Below, one piece after another: positions 18,150 through 27,736 of a DNA stretch of 64,000 nt. Under the pieces are notes generated by a model. It did not search any database, was not told the origin of the DNA, and saw only the letters and a list, made by a program, of their open reading frames with translations. How positions within the stretch are numbered: position 1 is the first letter of the stretch; every line of letters begins with the position of its first letter. Source of the DNA: Curtobacterium sp. Leaf261. GTDB lineage: Bacteria > Actinomycetota > Actinomycetes > Actinomycetales > Microbacteriaceae. The position numbers and the translations under genes were made by a program. The stretch lies in contig NZ_LMMJ01000001.1 in the NCBI RefSeq assembly GCF_001422205.1, forward strand, positions 427,591-491,590, written 5' to 3'.

Positions 18150-20402
18150 CTACGTGTCGATGCGGTTCTGGTCGAGGCCCTGCCCCGCGAGGATGAACTC
18201 CTTGCGCGGCGCCACGTCGTTCCCCATCAGGAGCTCGAACACCCGCGCCGCGTTCTCGGCATCGGACACCCGGACCCGACGGAGCGTCCGATGCGCACGG
18301 TCCATGGTCGTCTCCGCGAGCTGGTCGGCGTCCATCTCCCCGAGGCCCTTGTACCGCTGGATCGGCTCCTGGTACTTCTTGCCGGCCTTGTCGAGCTTCT
18401 TCAGCACGGCCTGCAGCTCCTGCTCCGAGTACGTGTAGATCATGTCGTTCGGCTTGCCACGGTTGATCGCGATGACCCGGTGCAGCGGCGGGACCGCGGC
18501 GAACACCCGGCCCTCCTCGATCATCGGACGCATGTACCGGAAGAACAGGGTCAGGAGCAGGGTCCGGATGTGCGCGCCGTCGACATCGGCGTCGCTCATG
18601 ATGATGATCTTGCCGTAGCGGGCCTGGTCGAGCTCGAACGACCGACCGGAACCCGCGCCGATGACCTGGATGATCGAAGCGCACTCGGCGTTGCTGAGCA
18701 TGTCGCTCACGGACGCCTTCTGGACGTTGAGGATCTTCCCGCGGATCGGCAGCAGTGCCTGGTACTCACTCGTCCGCGCGAGCTTCGCGGTGCCGAGCGC
18801 CGAGTCGCCCTCGACGATGAACAGCTCGGTCGACGCGACGTCGTTCGAGCGACAGTCCGCGAGCTTCGTGGGGAGCGATGAGTTCTCGAGCGCGTTCTTC
18901 CGCCGCTGCGTCTCCTTGTGCGCCCGCGCCGAGATCCGGGACTTCATCTCCGCGACGACCTTCTCGAGGAGGGTCGCCGACTGCGCCTTCTCGGTCCGCT
19001 GCGTCGACGTGAGGATCTCGGTGAGCCGCGCCGAGACCACGTTCGCGACGATCTGCCGGACCGCCGGCGTCCCGAGGATCTCTTTCGTCTGCCCCTCGAA
19101 CTGCGGCTCCGGGAGGCGGACGGTCAGCACGGCCGTCATCCCGGCGAGCACGTCGTCCTTGTCGATCTTGTCGGTGCCGACCTTGAGCTTCCGGGCGTTC
19201 GCGTCGACCTGTGCACGGACGGCCTTCATGATGCCGGTCTCGAAGCCGGTCTGGTGCGTGCCGCCCTTCGGCGTCGCGATGATGTTGACGAAGCTCCGGA
19301 ACACCGTCTCGTAGCCGCCACCCCATCGGAGCGCGAGGTCCACCTCGCACGACCGCTCGACCTCGGTGGACACCATGTGCCCCTTGTCGTCGAGCACCGG
19401 CACCGTCTCGGTGAAGGTCCCGGTCCCCTGGATCCGCCAGACGTCGGTGATCGCGGTGTCGGGGGCGAGGTGCTCGACGAACTCGCTGATCCCGCCGTCG
19501 TACCGGAACCGCTCGACGACCGGCCCTCCGGGAGTCGTCGGCGCAACCGCTGTGCCGAGCGCCTCGGGCCCGGTCGCGCCGTCCTCCGCCTCGATCTGGC
19601 CCGTCGCGTCGTCCGCGTCCCCACCATCGGACGGGAGGCCCGTGGCGGCCCCGCCCCGTCCCTCCAGTCCGAGCGCGGCCACGGACCGCGCAGCCGCAGC
19701 GATCGACGCGGTGCGGTCGTCGGTGATCGTGATGCCGAGCCCGGGGACCAGGAACGCCGTCTGCCTGGCGCGGTTCGTCAGACCGTCGATGCTGAAGGCG
19801 GCGTCCTTCGTGAAGATCTGGCGGTCGGCCCAGTAGCGGATGCGCGACCCGGTGACGCCCCGCTTGACCTTGCCGACCACGCGGAGCTCGCTCCCCGAGG
19901 TGAACGGCGCGAACGGCGCGTCCGGACCGATGCCGTCGGCGTCGTCGAACACACCGGGCTCCCCGCGGTGGAACGACATGGCGTACGTCTTGCCGCCGCG
20001 GTCGACCTCGACGTCGAGGCGCTCGGACAGGGCGTTCACGACGGACGCACCGACCCCGTGCAGGCCACCAGACGCGGCGTAGGAACCCGACCCGAACTTG
20101 CCGCCGGCGTGGAGCTTCGTGAAGACGACCTCGACCCCGGTGAGGCCGGTCTTCGGCTCGATGTCCACCGGGATCCCACGGCCGGTGTCCCCGACCTCGA
20201 CCGAGCCGTCGTCGTGCAGGCGGACCGTGATCTCGTCGCCGTTGCCCGAGAGCGCCTCGTCGACGGAGTTGTCGATGATCTCCCAGAGGCAGTGCATGAG
20301 TCCACGCGAGTCGGTGGACCCGATGTACATGCCCGGACGCTTGCGCACGGCCTCGAGGCCCTCGAGCACGGAGAGGTGGCGGGCGGAATAGTCGGAACTC
20401 AC
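18150..20402 (-). CDS. parE: DNA topoisomerase IV subunit B (GyrB/ParE family)
   Basis: ATPase subunit partnering ParC. 750 aa. GHKL ATPase residues: EIIDNSVDEAL (Asn for Mg), GDTGRGIPVD, GGLHGVGASVVNALS. Toprim: FIVEGDSALGTAK and PIRGKILNVQK, IMSDADVDGAHIRTLLLTLF. C-terminal YKGLGEMDADQLAETTMD. A low-complexity insertion at about residues 245-296 (Gly/Ala/Asp-rich) in the transducer region accounts for length above the usual about 690. GTG at 20402 was selected for the family N-terminus (SSDYSARHLSVLEGLEAVRK); the purine-rich GGGAGG abuts the start too closely to be a normal Shine-Dalgarno. Confidence 0.93.
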   Translation of the reverse strand: MSSDYSARHLSVLEGLEAVRKRPGMYIGSTDSRGLMHCLWEIIDNSVDEALSGNGDEITVRLHDDGSVEVGDTGRGIPVDIEPKTGLTGVEVVFTKLHAGGKFGSGSYAASGGLHGVGASVVNALSERLDVEVDRGGKTYAMSFHRGEPGVFDDADGIGPDAPFAPFTSGSELRVVGKVKRGVTGSRIRYWADRQIFTKDAAFSIDGLTNRARQTAFLVPGLGITITDDRTASIAAAARSVAALGLEGRGGAATGLPSDGGDADDATGQIEAEDGATGPEALGTAVAPTTPGGPVVERFRYDGGISEFVEHLAPDTAITDVWRIQGTGTFTETVPVLDDKGHMVSTEVERSCEVDLALRWGGGYETVFRSFVNIIATPKGGTHQTGFETGIMKAVRAQVDANARKLKVGTDKIDKDDVLAGMTAVLTVRLPEPQFEGQTKEILGTPAVRQIVANVVSARLTEILTSTQRTEKAQSATLLEKVVAEMKSRISARAHKETQRRKNALENSSLPTKLADCRSNDVASTELFIVEGDSALGTAKLARTSEYQALLPIRGKILNVQKASVSDMLSNAECASIIQVIGAGSGRSFELDQARYGKIIIMSDADVDGAHIRTLLLTLFFRYMRPMIEEGRVFAAVPPLHRVIAINRGKPNDMIYTYSEQELQAVLKKLDKAGKKYQEPIQRYKGLGEMDADQLAETTMDRAHRTLRRVRVSDAENAARVFELLMGNDVAPRKEFILAGQGLDQNRIDT

Positions 20403-20470
20403 CTCCCGAGCGTAACGAGCCGGGCTGACAGCGCCGGGGTGCCACCCCGTGTGAGAGCCGCCCGAGCGCA

Positions 20471-20500
20471 TCGGGGCACGACGGGGCACGTCGGGGCACG
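20471..20500. repeat. 10-bp tandem repeat, three units, upstream of parE
   Basis: Three units of (T/A)CGGGGCACG in the 258-base gap between parE and the DUF7455 gene. Function unknown; it could affect the parE promoter. Confidence 0.7.
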
Positions 20501-20660
20501 ACGCCGACGCGTCGCCGAGGCTGTGAGCACCCCGGGACTGGGGGCACCGAGTCCGCGCTGAGCGAAACGGGTCGCTCACGATGCACGGTTCCCAGCCACG
20601 GCGTGTTCAAATGGTGGACACCACCACCGGCACCGCCTCCGATCACTGAGGAGCACAGCA

Positions 20661-20888
20661 ATGACCCAGACCGTGCAGGACCTCTCCATCGACGAAACCA
20701 GCAGCAACCAGCTCTCCGCAGCAGACCGCTGCGACAGCTGCGGTGCGCAGGCCTACATCCGCGCCACCATGGCCAGCGGCGAGCTGTTCTTCTGTGCACA
20801 CCACGGTGCCCAGTTCAAGGACAAGCTCGCGGCGACCGCCATCGAGTGGCACGACGAGACGAGCAAGCTGTACAACGACGCACGCTGA
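20661..20888 (+). CDS. DUF7455 small zinc-ribbon-like protein
   Basis: 75-aa actinobacterial DUF7455 protein, unknown function. The conserved core is RCDSCGAQAYIRATMASGELFFCAHHG (written here in two parts: RCDSCGAQAYIR and GELFFCAHHG), giving a likely CxxC-x(n)-CxxH zinc site, followed by a helical tail. Often sits near sigA/parE in actinobacteria, as here. RBS GAGGAG about 10 bases upstream of ATG 20661. Followed by a GC-rich hairpin terminator. Confidence 0.88.
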   Translation: MTQTVQDLSIDETSSNQLSAADRCDSCGAQAYIRATMASGELFFCAHHGAQFKDKLAATAIEWHDETSKLYNDAR

Positions 20889-20906
20889 GCGTCTGCGCGA
20901 CATCAG

Positions 20907-20935
20907 GCGGCCGGGTCCCTTCGGGGCCCGGCCGC
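20907..20935 (+). terminator. terminator of the DUF7455 gene
   Basis: 13-bp GC-rich arms 20907-20919 and 20923-20935 with a short TTC-type loop and one mismatch, followed by TTCGTCGTT. 18 bases after the stop. Confidence 0.7.
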
Positions 20936-20977
20936 TTCGTCGTTGCGGGAAGCGGACACCCTGCCGAACGGGTTCTG

Positions 20978-21057
20978 TACCGGTCTGGAGGCACGACCCG
21001 ACCGGTCTGGAGGCGCGACCCGCCCTTGCCAGAGCAGGCCGCGCCTCCAGGCTGGTC
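20978..21057. repeat. rearranged family B element
   Basis: ACCGGTCTGGAGGC(A/G)CGACCC occurs twice in direct repeat (about 20979-20999 and 21001-21020). The second copy pairs with 21040-21057 (arms CTGGAGGCGCG and complement plus GACC/GGTC). Between convergent DUF7455 and gatD genes, so it probably ends gatD. Confidence 0.6.
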
Positions 21058-21083
21058 CGGTCCGCACTCGCGGGCGGGAGGCG

Positions 21084-21851
21084 TCAGATGCGCTTGAAGG
21101 CCTTGTCGACGTAGCGCTCGATCGTGGCGCGCGCCTTGGCCGCGTACTCGTCCACGGTGCGGGTGCGTGCCGCGTCAGGCAGGTAGTCGACGCCGAGTCG
21201 TGCCGTCGCCGCACGGAGCACCGCATCGGTCAGGTGGGGGTTCAGCGGGAGGAGCGGCCCCTGGGTGTGGGTGCCGAACGACACACCGGCGACCGATCCC
21301 TCGGTCGAGGACCCGTCCTGATTGCCACCGCCCGAGACGACGTCCGCGAAGACCGCCGACGCGTCCGCGTTCTCGATGCGGGTGGCGTGGTCCTCGAACC
21401 CGGCGACCCGACGAGCATCGCCGAGGCCCGGGTACCGCGACTCGAGCAGGAAGTAGTTGACCCGACGCTCGGCGCCCCGGATCGCCCGTGCGTCGAACAC
21501 CCCGAAGCCCGTGACGGGGGCACCATCGCTCGGGACCACCTCGTTCGTGGCGAGGTCGTATCCGCCGCCGAGTGCGACGACGGGCACCCCGTCGTCGCGC
21601 ATCGCGCGGAGGGCCGGCGCGATCCGTGCGGGATCGGTGCCGAGCGAGCGCATCGCGCTCAGCGGGCCGTTGCCGATCACGACGACGTCCGCGCCCGCAG
21701 GAACCGCGTCACCGGGTGCGTAGGTCAGCACCTCGGTCGGCAGATCCGCCGCGGCCGCGCGCGCCACGATGGCCGTCACGTTGCCACGGTCCCCGGACAC
21801 GCCGAGCTGCCGTGGGTACACGTGCAGGATCCTCAGCCGATCGGCGCTCAT
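21084..21851 (-). CDS. gatD: GatD-like amidotransferase subunit lacking the catalytic Cys and His
   Basis: 255-aa CobB/CobQ-type class I glutamine amidotransferase homologue, partner of MurT. Normal GatD releases ammonia from glutamine for amidation of lipid II D-Glu. The fold markers are intact: LRILHVYPRQLGVSGDRGNV, VVVIGNGPLSAM, NYFLLESRYPGLG and GPLLPLNPHLTD. The nucleophile position is Gly95 (VVALGGGYDL where GatD has a C-G-G/A-Y pattern) and the histidine position is Gln197 (GTHTQGPLL where GatD has GTYLHGPLL); the protein has no Cys at all. Glutaminase activity is therefore not expected. It overlaps murT by 4 bases (ATGA). The frame is otherwise conserved, so this is a functional shift rather than decay. 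Confidence 0.9.
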   Translation of the reverse strand: MSADRLRILHVYPRQLGVSGDRGNVTAIVARAAAADLPTEVLTYAPGDAVPAGADVVVIGNGPLSAMRSLGTDPARIAPALRAMRDDGVPVVALGGGYDLATNEVVPSDGAPVTGFGVFDARAIRGAERRVNYFLLESRYPGLGDARRVAGFEDHATRIENADASAVFADVVSGGGNQDGSSTEGSVAGVSFGTHTQGPLLPLNPHLTDAVLRAATARLGVDYLPDAARTRTVDEYAAKARATIERYVDKAFKRI

Positions 21852-23128
21852 GCCGTCTTCTCCAGATCGGGGTGGCCGAGGGCCTTCCGCGCGATCATCA
21901 TGATCTCGTAGTTGACGATGAAGTTCTTCGTGCCGCGGTCGGTCCGCCCCAGTTCCTGCATCGCCCGGATCGCCTTCTCGACGTCAGGCTCGACGAGGCC
22001 GATGCGCACACCGGCGTGCTCGAGTGCGAGCGCGATCTGCCATGCCTTGTCCCCGGACACGACGTCGACGTGGTCGAGACCGGAGAAGTCGATGTCGTAG
22101 ATCCACGAGATGTCCGGCGTGCCCTCGTCGATCGCCATGAGCACCTGCTCGGGCGCGGTGTCGAACGCATCGAGGTTCAGCTGCAGGCTCGCGGCGTTCT
22201 TGAACATCGTGAACTCGGCCGACTCGTCGCCGATCGGCAGACGCTCACCGCGGCCGTACGCCGGTTTCATGCTGCGGAACGCGTCCGTCACCGAGGCTGC
22301 GCGGAACTGGTCGCCCAGTGCAGCACTCGCCGTGGCGGCTGCGGCGGCGGCGTCCACCGCGTAGTGCAGACCCCTGGCCGGGAGCCGCACGGGGATGTCC
22401 GTGCCGCCGAACCGGATGACCGCTCCGTCGCCGCGGTGTTCGACGATCTCGGCGTCCGCCGCGGTGGTGGGCGGGGTGTCGGTGTCGGCCGTCCGGTCAG
22501 GGCCGGCGAAGTCGTCCGCGTTCTGCAGGCCGTTCGGTGCGGCCGAGACGATCGCGGCGCTCGCACCGAAGCGCAGCACCCGCTGACCGGCGGAACCGAC
22601 GTACGCGTCGAGGAACTGGTCGTCGTGGTTGGTGACGACGTTCGCGGTGCTCGTCGCCGCAGTGTCGAGCATCATCGTCGCCACGCGTTCGGTCTCGAAG
22701 AACCGGTACAGCTGGTCCACCTGGACGTTCAGCATCGTGACCGTCGAGGGGTGCAGGATCCCGGAGAGCTCGACCGCGAACGCCTCGTCGACCTCGAGGA
22801 TGCCGATGTCGGCCTTGAGCCTGCCGGTGAGCCCGACCTCGGACAGCAGCGCCGACGCGATCCCCTGCGGCAGGTTCGCGCCGGACGGGTTGGTGAACAC
22901 CCGGAGTCCGTGCGCCCGCATGATGTCGGAGATCATGTGGGTCGTCGTCGACTTGCCGTTGGAGCCGAGCACGAAGACGATCCCGTTCGGGAACTGCTTC
23001 GTGACGTGCTGCAGGAAGTCCGGCACGAGCTTCATGACGATGTAGCCCGGGTACGCGGATCCCCCGCCCCTCGCTCGTGCAAGGGCGCGGAGGACCCGCC
23101 CGATCAGGATCGGGACGATGAAACGCAT
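21848..23128 (-). CDS. murT: MurT-like Mur ligase (lipid II D-Glu ligase subunit), zinc ribbon lost
   Basis: 426-aa Mur-ligase-family protein that in other Gram-positives activates the alpha-carboxyl of D-Glu in lipid II for amidation with GatD. The P-loop is VLGSNGKSTTTHM (residues 53-65), followed by NPSGANLPQGIAS, EVDEAF and TMLNVQVDQLYRF. The C-terminal DUF1727 has PDISWIYDIDF (338-348), retaining the Asp region used at the GatD interface. Two departures: the CxxC...CxxC zinc ribbon expected near residues 190-240 is replaced by a Cys-free loop, and the KNPAGxN block reads KNAASLQLN (310-318). ATG 23128 lies 6 bases after the sigA stop, with weak ribosome-binding sequence; likely coupled to sigA. 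Confidence 0.9.
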   Translation of the reverse strand: MRFIVPILIGRVLRALARARGGGSAYPGYIVMKLVPDFLQHVTKQFPNGIVFVLGSNGKSTTTHMISDIMRAHGLRVFTNPSGANLPQGIASALLSEVGLTGRLKADIGILEVDEAFAVELSGILHPSTVTMLNVQVDQLYRFFETERVATMMLDTAATSTANVVTNHDDQFLDAYVGSAGQRVLRFGASAAIVSAAPNGLQNADDFAGPDRTADTDTPPTTAADAEIVEHRGDGAVIRFGGTDIPVRLPARGLHYAVDAAAAAATASAALGDQFRAASVTDAFRSMKPAYGRGERLPIGDESAEFTMFKNAASLQLNLDAFDTAPEQVLMAIDEGTPDISWIYDIDFSGLDHVDVVSGDKAWQIALALEHAGVRIGLVEPDVEKAIRAMQELGRTDRGTKNFIVNYEIMMIARKALGHPDLEKTA

Positions 23129-23134
23129 GCCGGC

Positions 23135-24469
<1,335 letters not shown>

Positions 24470-24967
24470 TGCGATCACCTCTCTGGTCGTGTCACCTTCT
24501 CGGGGAGTGACGCCCCTGCGGATCCGGCCCCCACGTCACCGGATCCGATCGGCCGGGGTTCGGTCGATCGGGTGTTCCGGGCAGCATGAGGACCCATGTC
24601 AAGTCCCTGCGATCGGCGCGGTCGAATGACCGGTAGATACACGGGGCCCGAACGGGTCCATGGTCCATTATTGCACGTCTTGCTGCGACCACGTGCACCG
24701 CGGCCACATCCGCCACCGTCGAGGTGCACCGACCGGCTCCACGACGGACCGACGCCGCGGCCGACCGGGTCGCCGATGGCACCCGGTTCCGTCCGTGACA
24801 CCTGCTTCCGGACTGGAGGATCGTCACCTGCCCGCCCCGTCGTCGCAGCACGCCGGATGCGCGCGCGGGTCCCGCGACTCGACGGGTGCGGCGGTCGTGC
24901 ACCGCGCCTCCCGTCCGGATCGTGTTCCGTGACCGGCACGGGTCCGCGCCGCGGTCCGCCCGTGGGC
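24470..24967. other. 498-base intergenic region upstream of sigA
   Basis: Contains no convincing gene. It should hold the sigA promoter(s). TTGACA on the minus strand at 24597-24602 matches a -35 but has no -10 at 16-19 bases. A half family B arm (GCACCGCGCCTCCCGTCCGG) lies at about 24899-24918, near the 3' end of the PAC2 gene. Confidence 0.5.
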
Positions 24968-25882
24968 TCAGTCGCCGTCGTCCGCGCCGCGGTCCGCCAG
25001 GAACCGCTCCAGCTCCGCGGCGATGGCGTCCGCCGTCGGCACCTGGCCGTCGACTCCGGTGAGCGGTGACGCGATCGGGTTGCCCGCCATGTAGGTGTCG
25101 TGGCGTTCCTCGAGCGCGGACACCAGGTTGCCGAGCTCCTCGTTCCCGCCCACCTGCTCGTCGACGCGGGCGAGGAAGTCGCGGCCCTCTTCCCGCAGCT
25201 GATCGGTCGGGAAGATCAGACCGGTGGCAGCGGCGACACCCGAGAGCGCCGCGACCGCAGCGTCCGGGTACTCGGTGTCCGAGAGGTAGTGCGGCACGAG
25301 GAGCACCAACCCGGTGACCTCACGCCCCTCCTCACTGAGGCGGTGCTCCACGAGGTGCAGCACGTTCGCCGGGGCCTGGGTCTGCGGCTTCCACACGCTC
25401 ATCGACTCGACGAGGTCCGGCCGCGTCCCGCTGACGGTGATGCCGATGGGGCGCGTGTGCGGGACGGGCATCGGGATCGACTGGATCCACGTGGTGTCGG
25501 CGACCTGGAGGTCCTCCGCCAGGTCCACGACGGCCGCGACGAAGCGGTTCCACTGGAAGTCGGGCTCGTACCCGGAGAGGAAGAGGAAGGGCTGCCCGAG
25601 CTCGTCGTGCACGATCCGGAGGGTGAGCCGTGCCGGGGCGACCTCGCTGATGTGGTCGCGGTCGAACGTGATCACCGGGCGACGCGCTCGGTAGTCCAGC
25701 AGGATGTCCGGGTCGAACTCCGCGACGAGCGTGGTGTCCGACGCTCCGAGGAGTGACTCGGTGACCTGCGCGACCGCTCCCCCGGCGTCGGCGAACCCCG
25801 TCAGTGCCGCCACCAGGTGCAGCCCCGGAGGCGTCTCGGAGGCCGCGGCATCGAGTGCGTAGAGGTCGTCGGGATGGTTCAT
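24968..25882 (-). CDS. PAC2-family protein
   Basis: 304-aa PAC2 (proteasome assembly chaperone-like) protein; bacterial members are common in actinobacteria, role unproven. Family features: LVAALTGFADAGGAVAQV near the N-terminus, VAEFDPDILLDYRARRP, then FLFLSGYEPDFQWNRF, TRPIGITVSGTR, and LVPHYLSDTEYPDAAVAAL. A helical C-terminal extension ends RGADDGD. ATG at 25882 lies 7 bases after a TAGCAT -10 on the minus strand, so it is likely leaderless. Divergent from pepA across 84 bases. Confidence 0.92.
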   Translation of the reverse strand: MNHPDDLYALDAAASETPPGLHLVAALTGFADAGGAVAQVTESLLGASDTTLVAEFDPDILLDYRARRPVITFDRDHISEVAPARLTLRIVHDELGQPFLFLSGYEPDFQWNRFVAAVVDLAEDLQVADTTWIQSIPMPVPHTRPIGITVSGTRPDLVESMSVWKPQTQAPANVLHLVEHRLSEEGREVTGLVLLVPHYLSDTEYPDAAVAALSGVAAATGLIFPTDQLREEGRDFLARVDEQVGGNEELGNLVSALEERHDTYMAGNPIASPLTGVDGQVPTADAIAAELERFLADRGADDGD

Positions 25883-25889
25883 CGTTGCA

Positions 25890-25895
25890 ATGCTA
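25890..25895 (-). promoter_or_regulatory. leaderless -10 box (TAGCAT) of the PAC2 gene
   Basis: TANNNT hexamer with a 7-base spacer to ATG 25882; no Shine-Dalgarno. Confidence 0.5.
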
Positions 25896-25954
25896 GGCGA
25901 GCGCGCACGGCCGGAGGCGCCACGGGGTCGCGCCGACAGCGAACACACGCTGGA

Positions 25955-25960
25955 TAGGCT
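25955..25960 (+). promoter_or_regulatory. leaderless -10 box (TAGGCT) of pepA
   Basis: TANNNT hexamer 6 bases before ATG 25967; no Shine-Dalgarno. Confidence 0.55.
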
Positions 25961-25966
25961 TGCCGC

Positions 25967-27568
25967 ATGGTCCGACCGACGCTCAACACCTCCACCGACC
26001 GCCCCTCCGCCATCGAGGCCGACGTCCTCGTCCTCGGGGTCCGCCCCGGTGTCGACGGGGCACCCGCGACCGTCGCCGACCCCGCCCTCGGGGACGATCT
26101 CGGCATCGGTGACCTCGGCCTGGAGGACCTCGACCTCGCCGCCCTCGGCGCGAAGGGCGCGAAGGACCAGCTCGTGCGGATCCCGGCACCGGGGATCGCC
26201 GCGCGCAGCATCGCGCTCGTCGGGCTCGGTCCCGGCACCGACGCCGCGACCATGCGGAGCGCCGCCGGCAGTGCGGTCCGCCAGCTGTCCGACGCGGCGT
26301 CGATCGTGTTCGCGCTCCCCCTCGACTCCGCCGAGCTGGTCGACGCAGCCCTCGAGGGTGCCGCGCTCGGCTCCTACAGCTTCACCCGGCACCGGGGCAC
26401 CGGCACCACCGGACCGGCCCGTGGCGACCAGCGGATCACCCTCCTGACCCGAACGGACGCGTCTCGGATGACGGGTACCTCCGGGACCCCGGACGCCGGC
26501 GGTGCCGCAGGCGCGGCTGACGCGGTCGGCGTCGGCGCGGCTGCCGCGGTCGGCGTCGGCGCGGCAGTCCGGCCGATGATCGTCGCCGACGCCGTCGCGC
26601 TCGTCCGCGACCTCGTCAACACCGCCGCCGCCGACATGGCGCCGGAGGACGTCGCGGCCGCCGCGGTGGACGCCGCCGTCGGGTTGCCGCTCACGGTCGA
26701 GGTCCTCGATGAGGCCGCACTCGAGGAACAGGGGTTCGGCGGCATCATCGGCGTCGGACGCGGCTCGGTCCGGCCTCCCCGTCTCGTGGTCGTCCGCTAC
26801 GCACCGGAGGCCGCGACGAAGCACCTCGCGCTCGTCGGCAAGGGCATCACGTTCGACTCCGGCGGGCTGTCGCTGAAGCCCGCTGCGTCGATGAACGGCA
26901 TGAAGGACGACATGACGGGTGCGGCCACGGTCCTCGCCGCGACGGTCGCCGCCGCCCGGCTCGGTCTCGACGTCCGCGTCACGGCATGGCTCTGCCTCGC
27001 CGAGAACATGCCGTCCGGGTCCGCGACCCGGCCCGGTGACGTCCTGACACTCAAGAACGGAAAGACCGTCGAGGTCACGAACACCGACGCCGAGGGCCGT
27101 CTCGTCCTCGGGGACGGTCTCGTCGCCGCATCGCTCGAACAGCCGGACGCGATCGTCGACGTCGCGACGCTCACCGGGGCACAGGTCGTCGCACTCGGTG
27201 ACCGCACGACCGGGCTGATGGGCTCTGACGCGCTCGTCGACCAGGTGCGCACGGTCGCTGCGTCCGTCGCGGAGCTCGTCTGGCCGATGCCCCTCCCCGA
27301 GGAACTCGACGCCAGGCTCGCGAGCGAGGTTGCCGACATGGTGAACGCGACCCCGGGAGCGCCCGCCGCCGGGATGCTGCTCGCGGGCAAGTTCCTCGAG
27401 CGCTACGTGGGTGTCGACGCCCAGGGGGCCACGATCCCCTGGGCGCACCTCGACATCGCCGGACCGTCCGAGAACAAGGGCGGCGGGTACGGATGGCTCG
27501 GCAAGGGTCCGACCGGTGTCATGACGCGGACACTCATCGCACTCGCAGAAGAGCTCCAGTCCAAGTAG
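25967..27568 (+). CDS. pepA: leucyl aminopeptidase (M17 family)
   Basis: Two-zinc exopeptidase releasing N-terminal residues; hexameric and cytoplasmic. 533 aa. Metal-binding and catalytic blocks: GKGITFDSGGLSLKPAASM (Lys and Asp), MKDDMTGAATVLA, and the M17 signature NTDAEGRLVLGDGL with the Asp/Glu metal ligands and Arg. The N-terminal macro-like domain contains an Ala/Gly/Val-rich insertion at about residues 165-203, partly built from a 24-bp tandem repeat. Stop at 27568, then 168 bases to lpdA. Confidence 0.95.
   Translation: MVRPTLNTSTDRPSAIEADVLVLGVRPGVDGAPATVADPALGDDLGIGDLGLEDLDLAALGAKGAKDQLVRIPAPGIAARSIALVGLGPGTDAATMRSAAGSAVRQLSDAASIVFALPLDSAELVDAALEGAALGSYSFTRHRGTGTTGPARGDQRITLLTRTDASRMTGTSGTPDAGGAAGAADAVGVGAAAAVGVGAAVRPMIVADAVALVRDLVNTAAADMAPEDVAAAAVDAAVGLPLTVEVLDEAALEEQGFGGIIGVGRGSVRPPRLVVVRYAPEAATKHLALVGKGITFDSGGLSLKPAASMNGMKDDMTGAATVLAATVAAARLGLDVRVTAWLCLAENMPSGSATRPGDVLTLKNGKTVEVTNTDAEGRLVLGDGLVAASLEQPDAIVDVATLTGAQVVALGDRTTGLMGSDALVDQVRTVAASVAELVWPMPLPEELDARLASEVADMVNATPGAPAAGMLLAGKFLERYVGVDAQGATIPWAHLDIAGPSENKGGGYGWLGKGPTGVMTRTLIALAEELQSK
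26521..26568. repeat. 24-bp tandem repeat inside pepA, two units
   Basis: Units 26521-26544 and 26545-26568 differ in the last few bases; in frame, giving repeated AVGVGAAA in the interdomain linker. Confidence 0.8.
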
Positions 27569-27736
27569 TAGGGTCGAGCAGGCGAGTGCGATCGACACGA
27601 TCCCTCGCCGAGACACTGACGGGACGGGACCGGAACCAGGTGGTCCGACCGTCGGACGTCGCGGACCGTGTCGTCCGAGACAGTGACGTCCACGAGGACC
27701 CGATCGGTCCTGAAACGCACGAGGGAGTTGCACCAG

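Noticed and set aside
24597..24602. TTGACA as -35 of a sigA promoter
   Set aside because: No TANNNT at 16-19 bases downstream; kept only as a remark in the intergenic entry.
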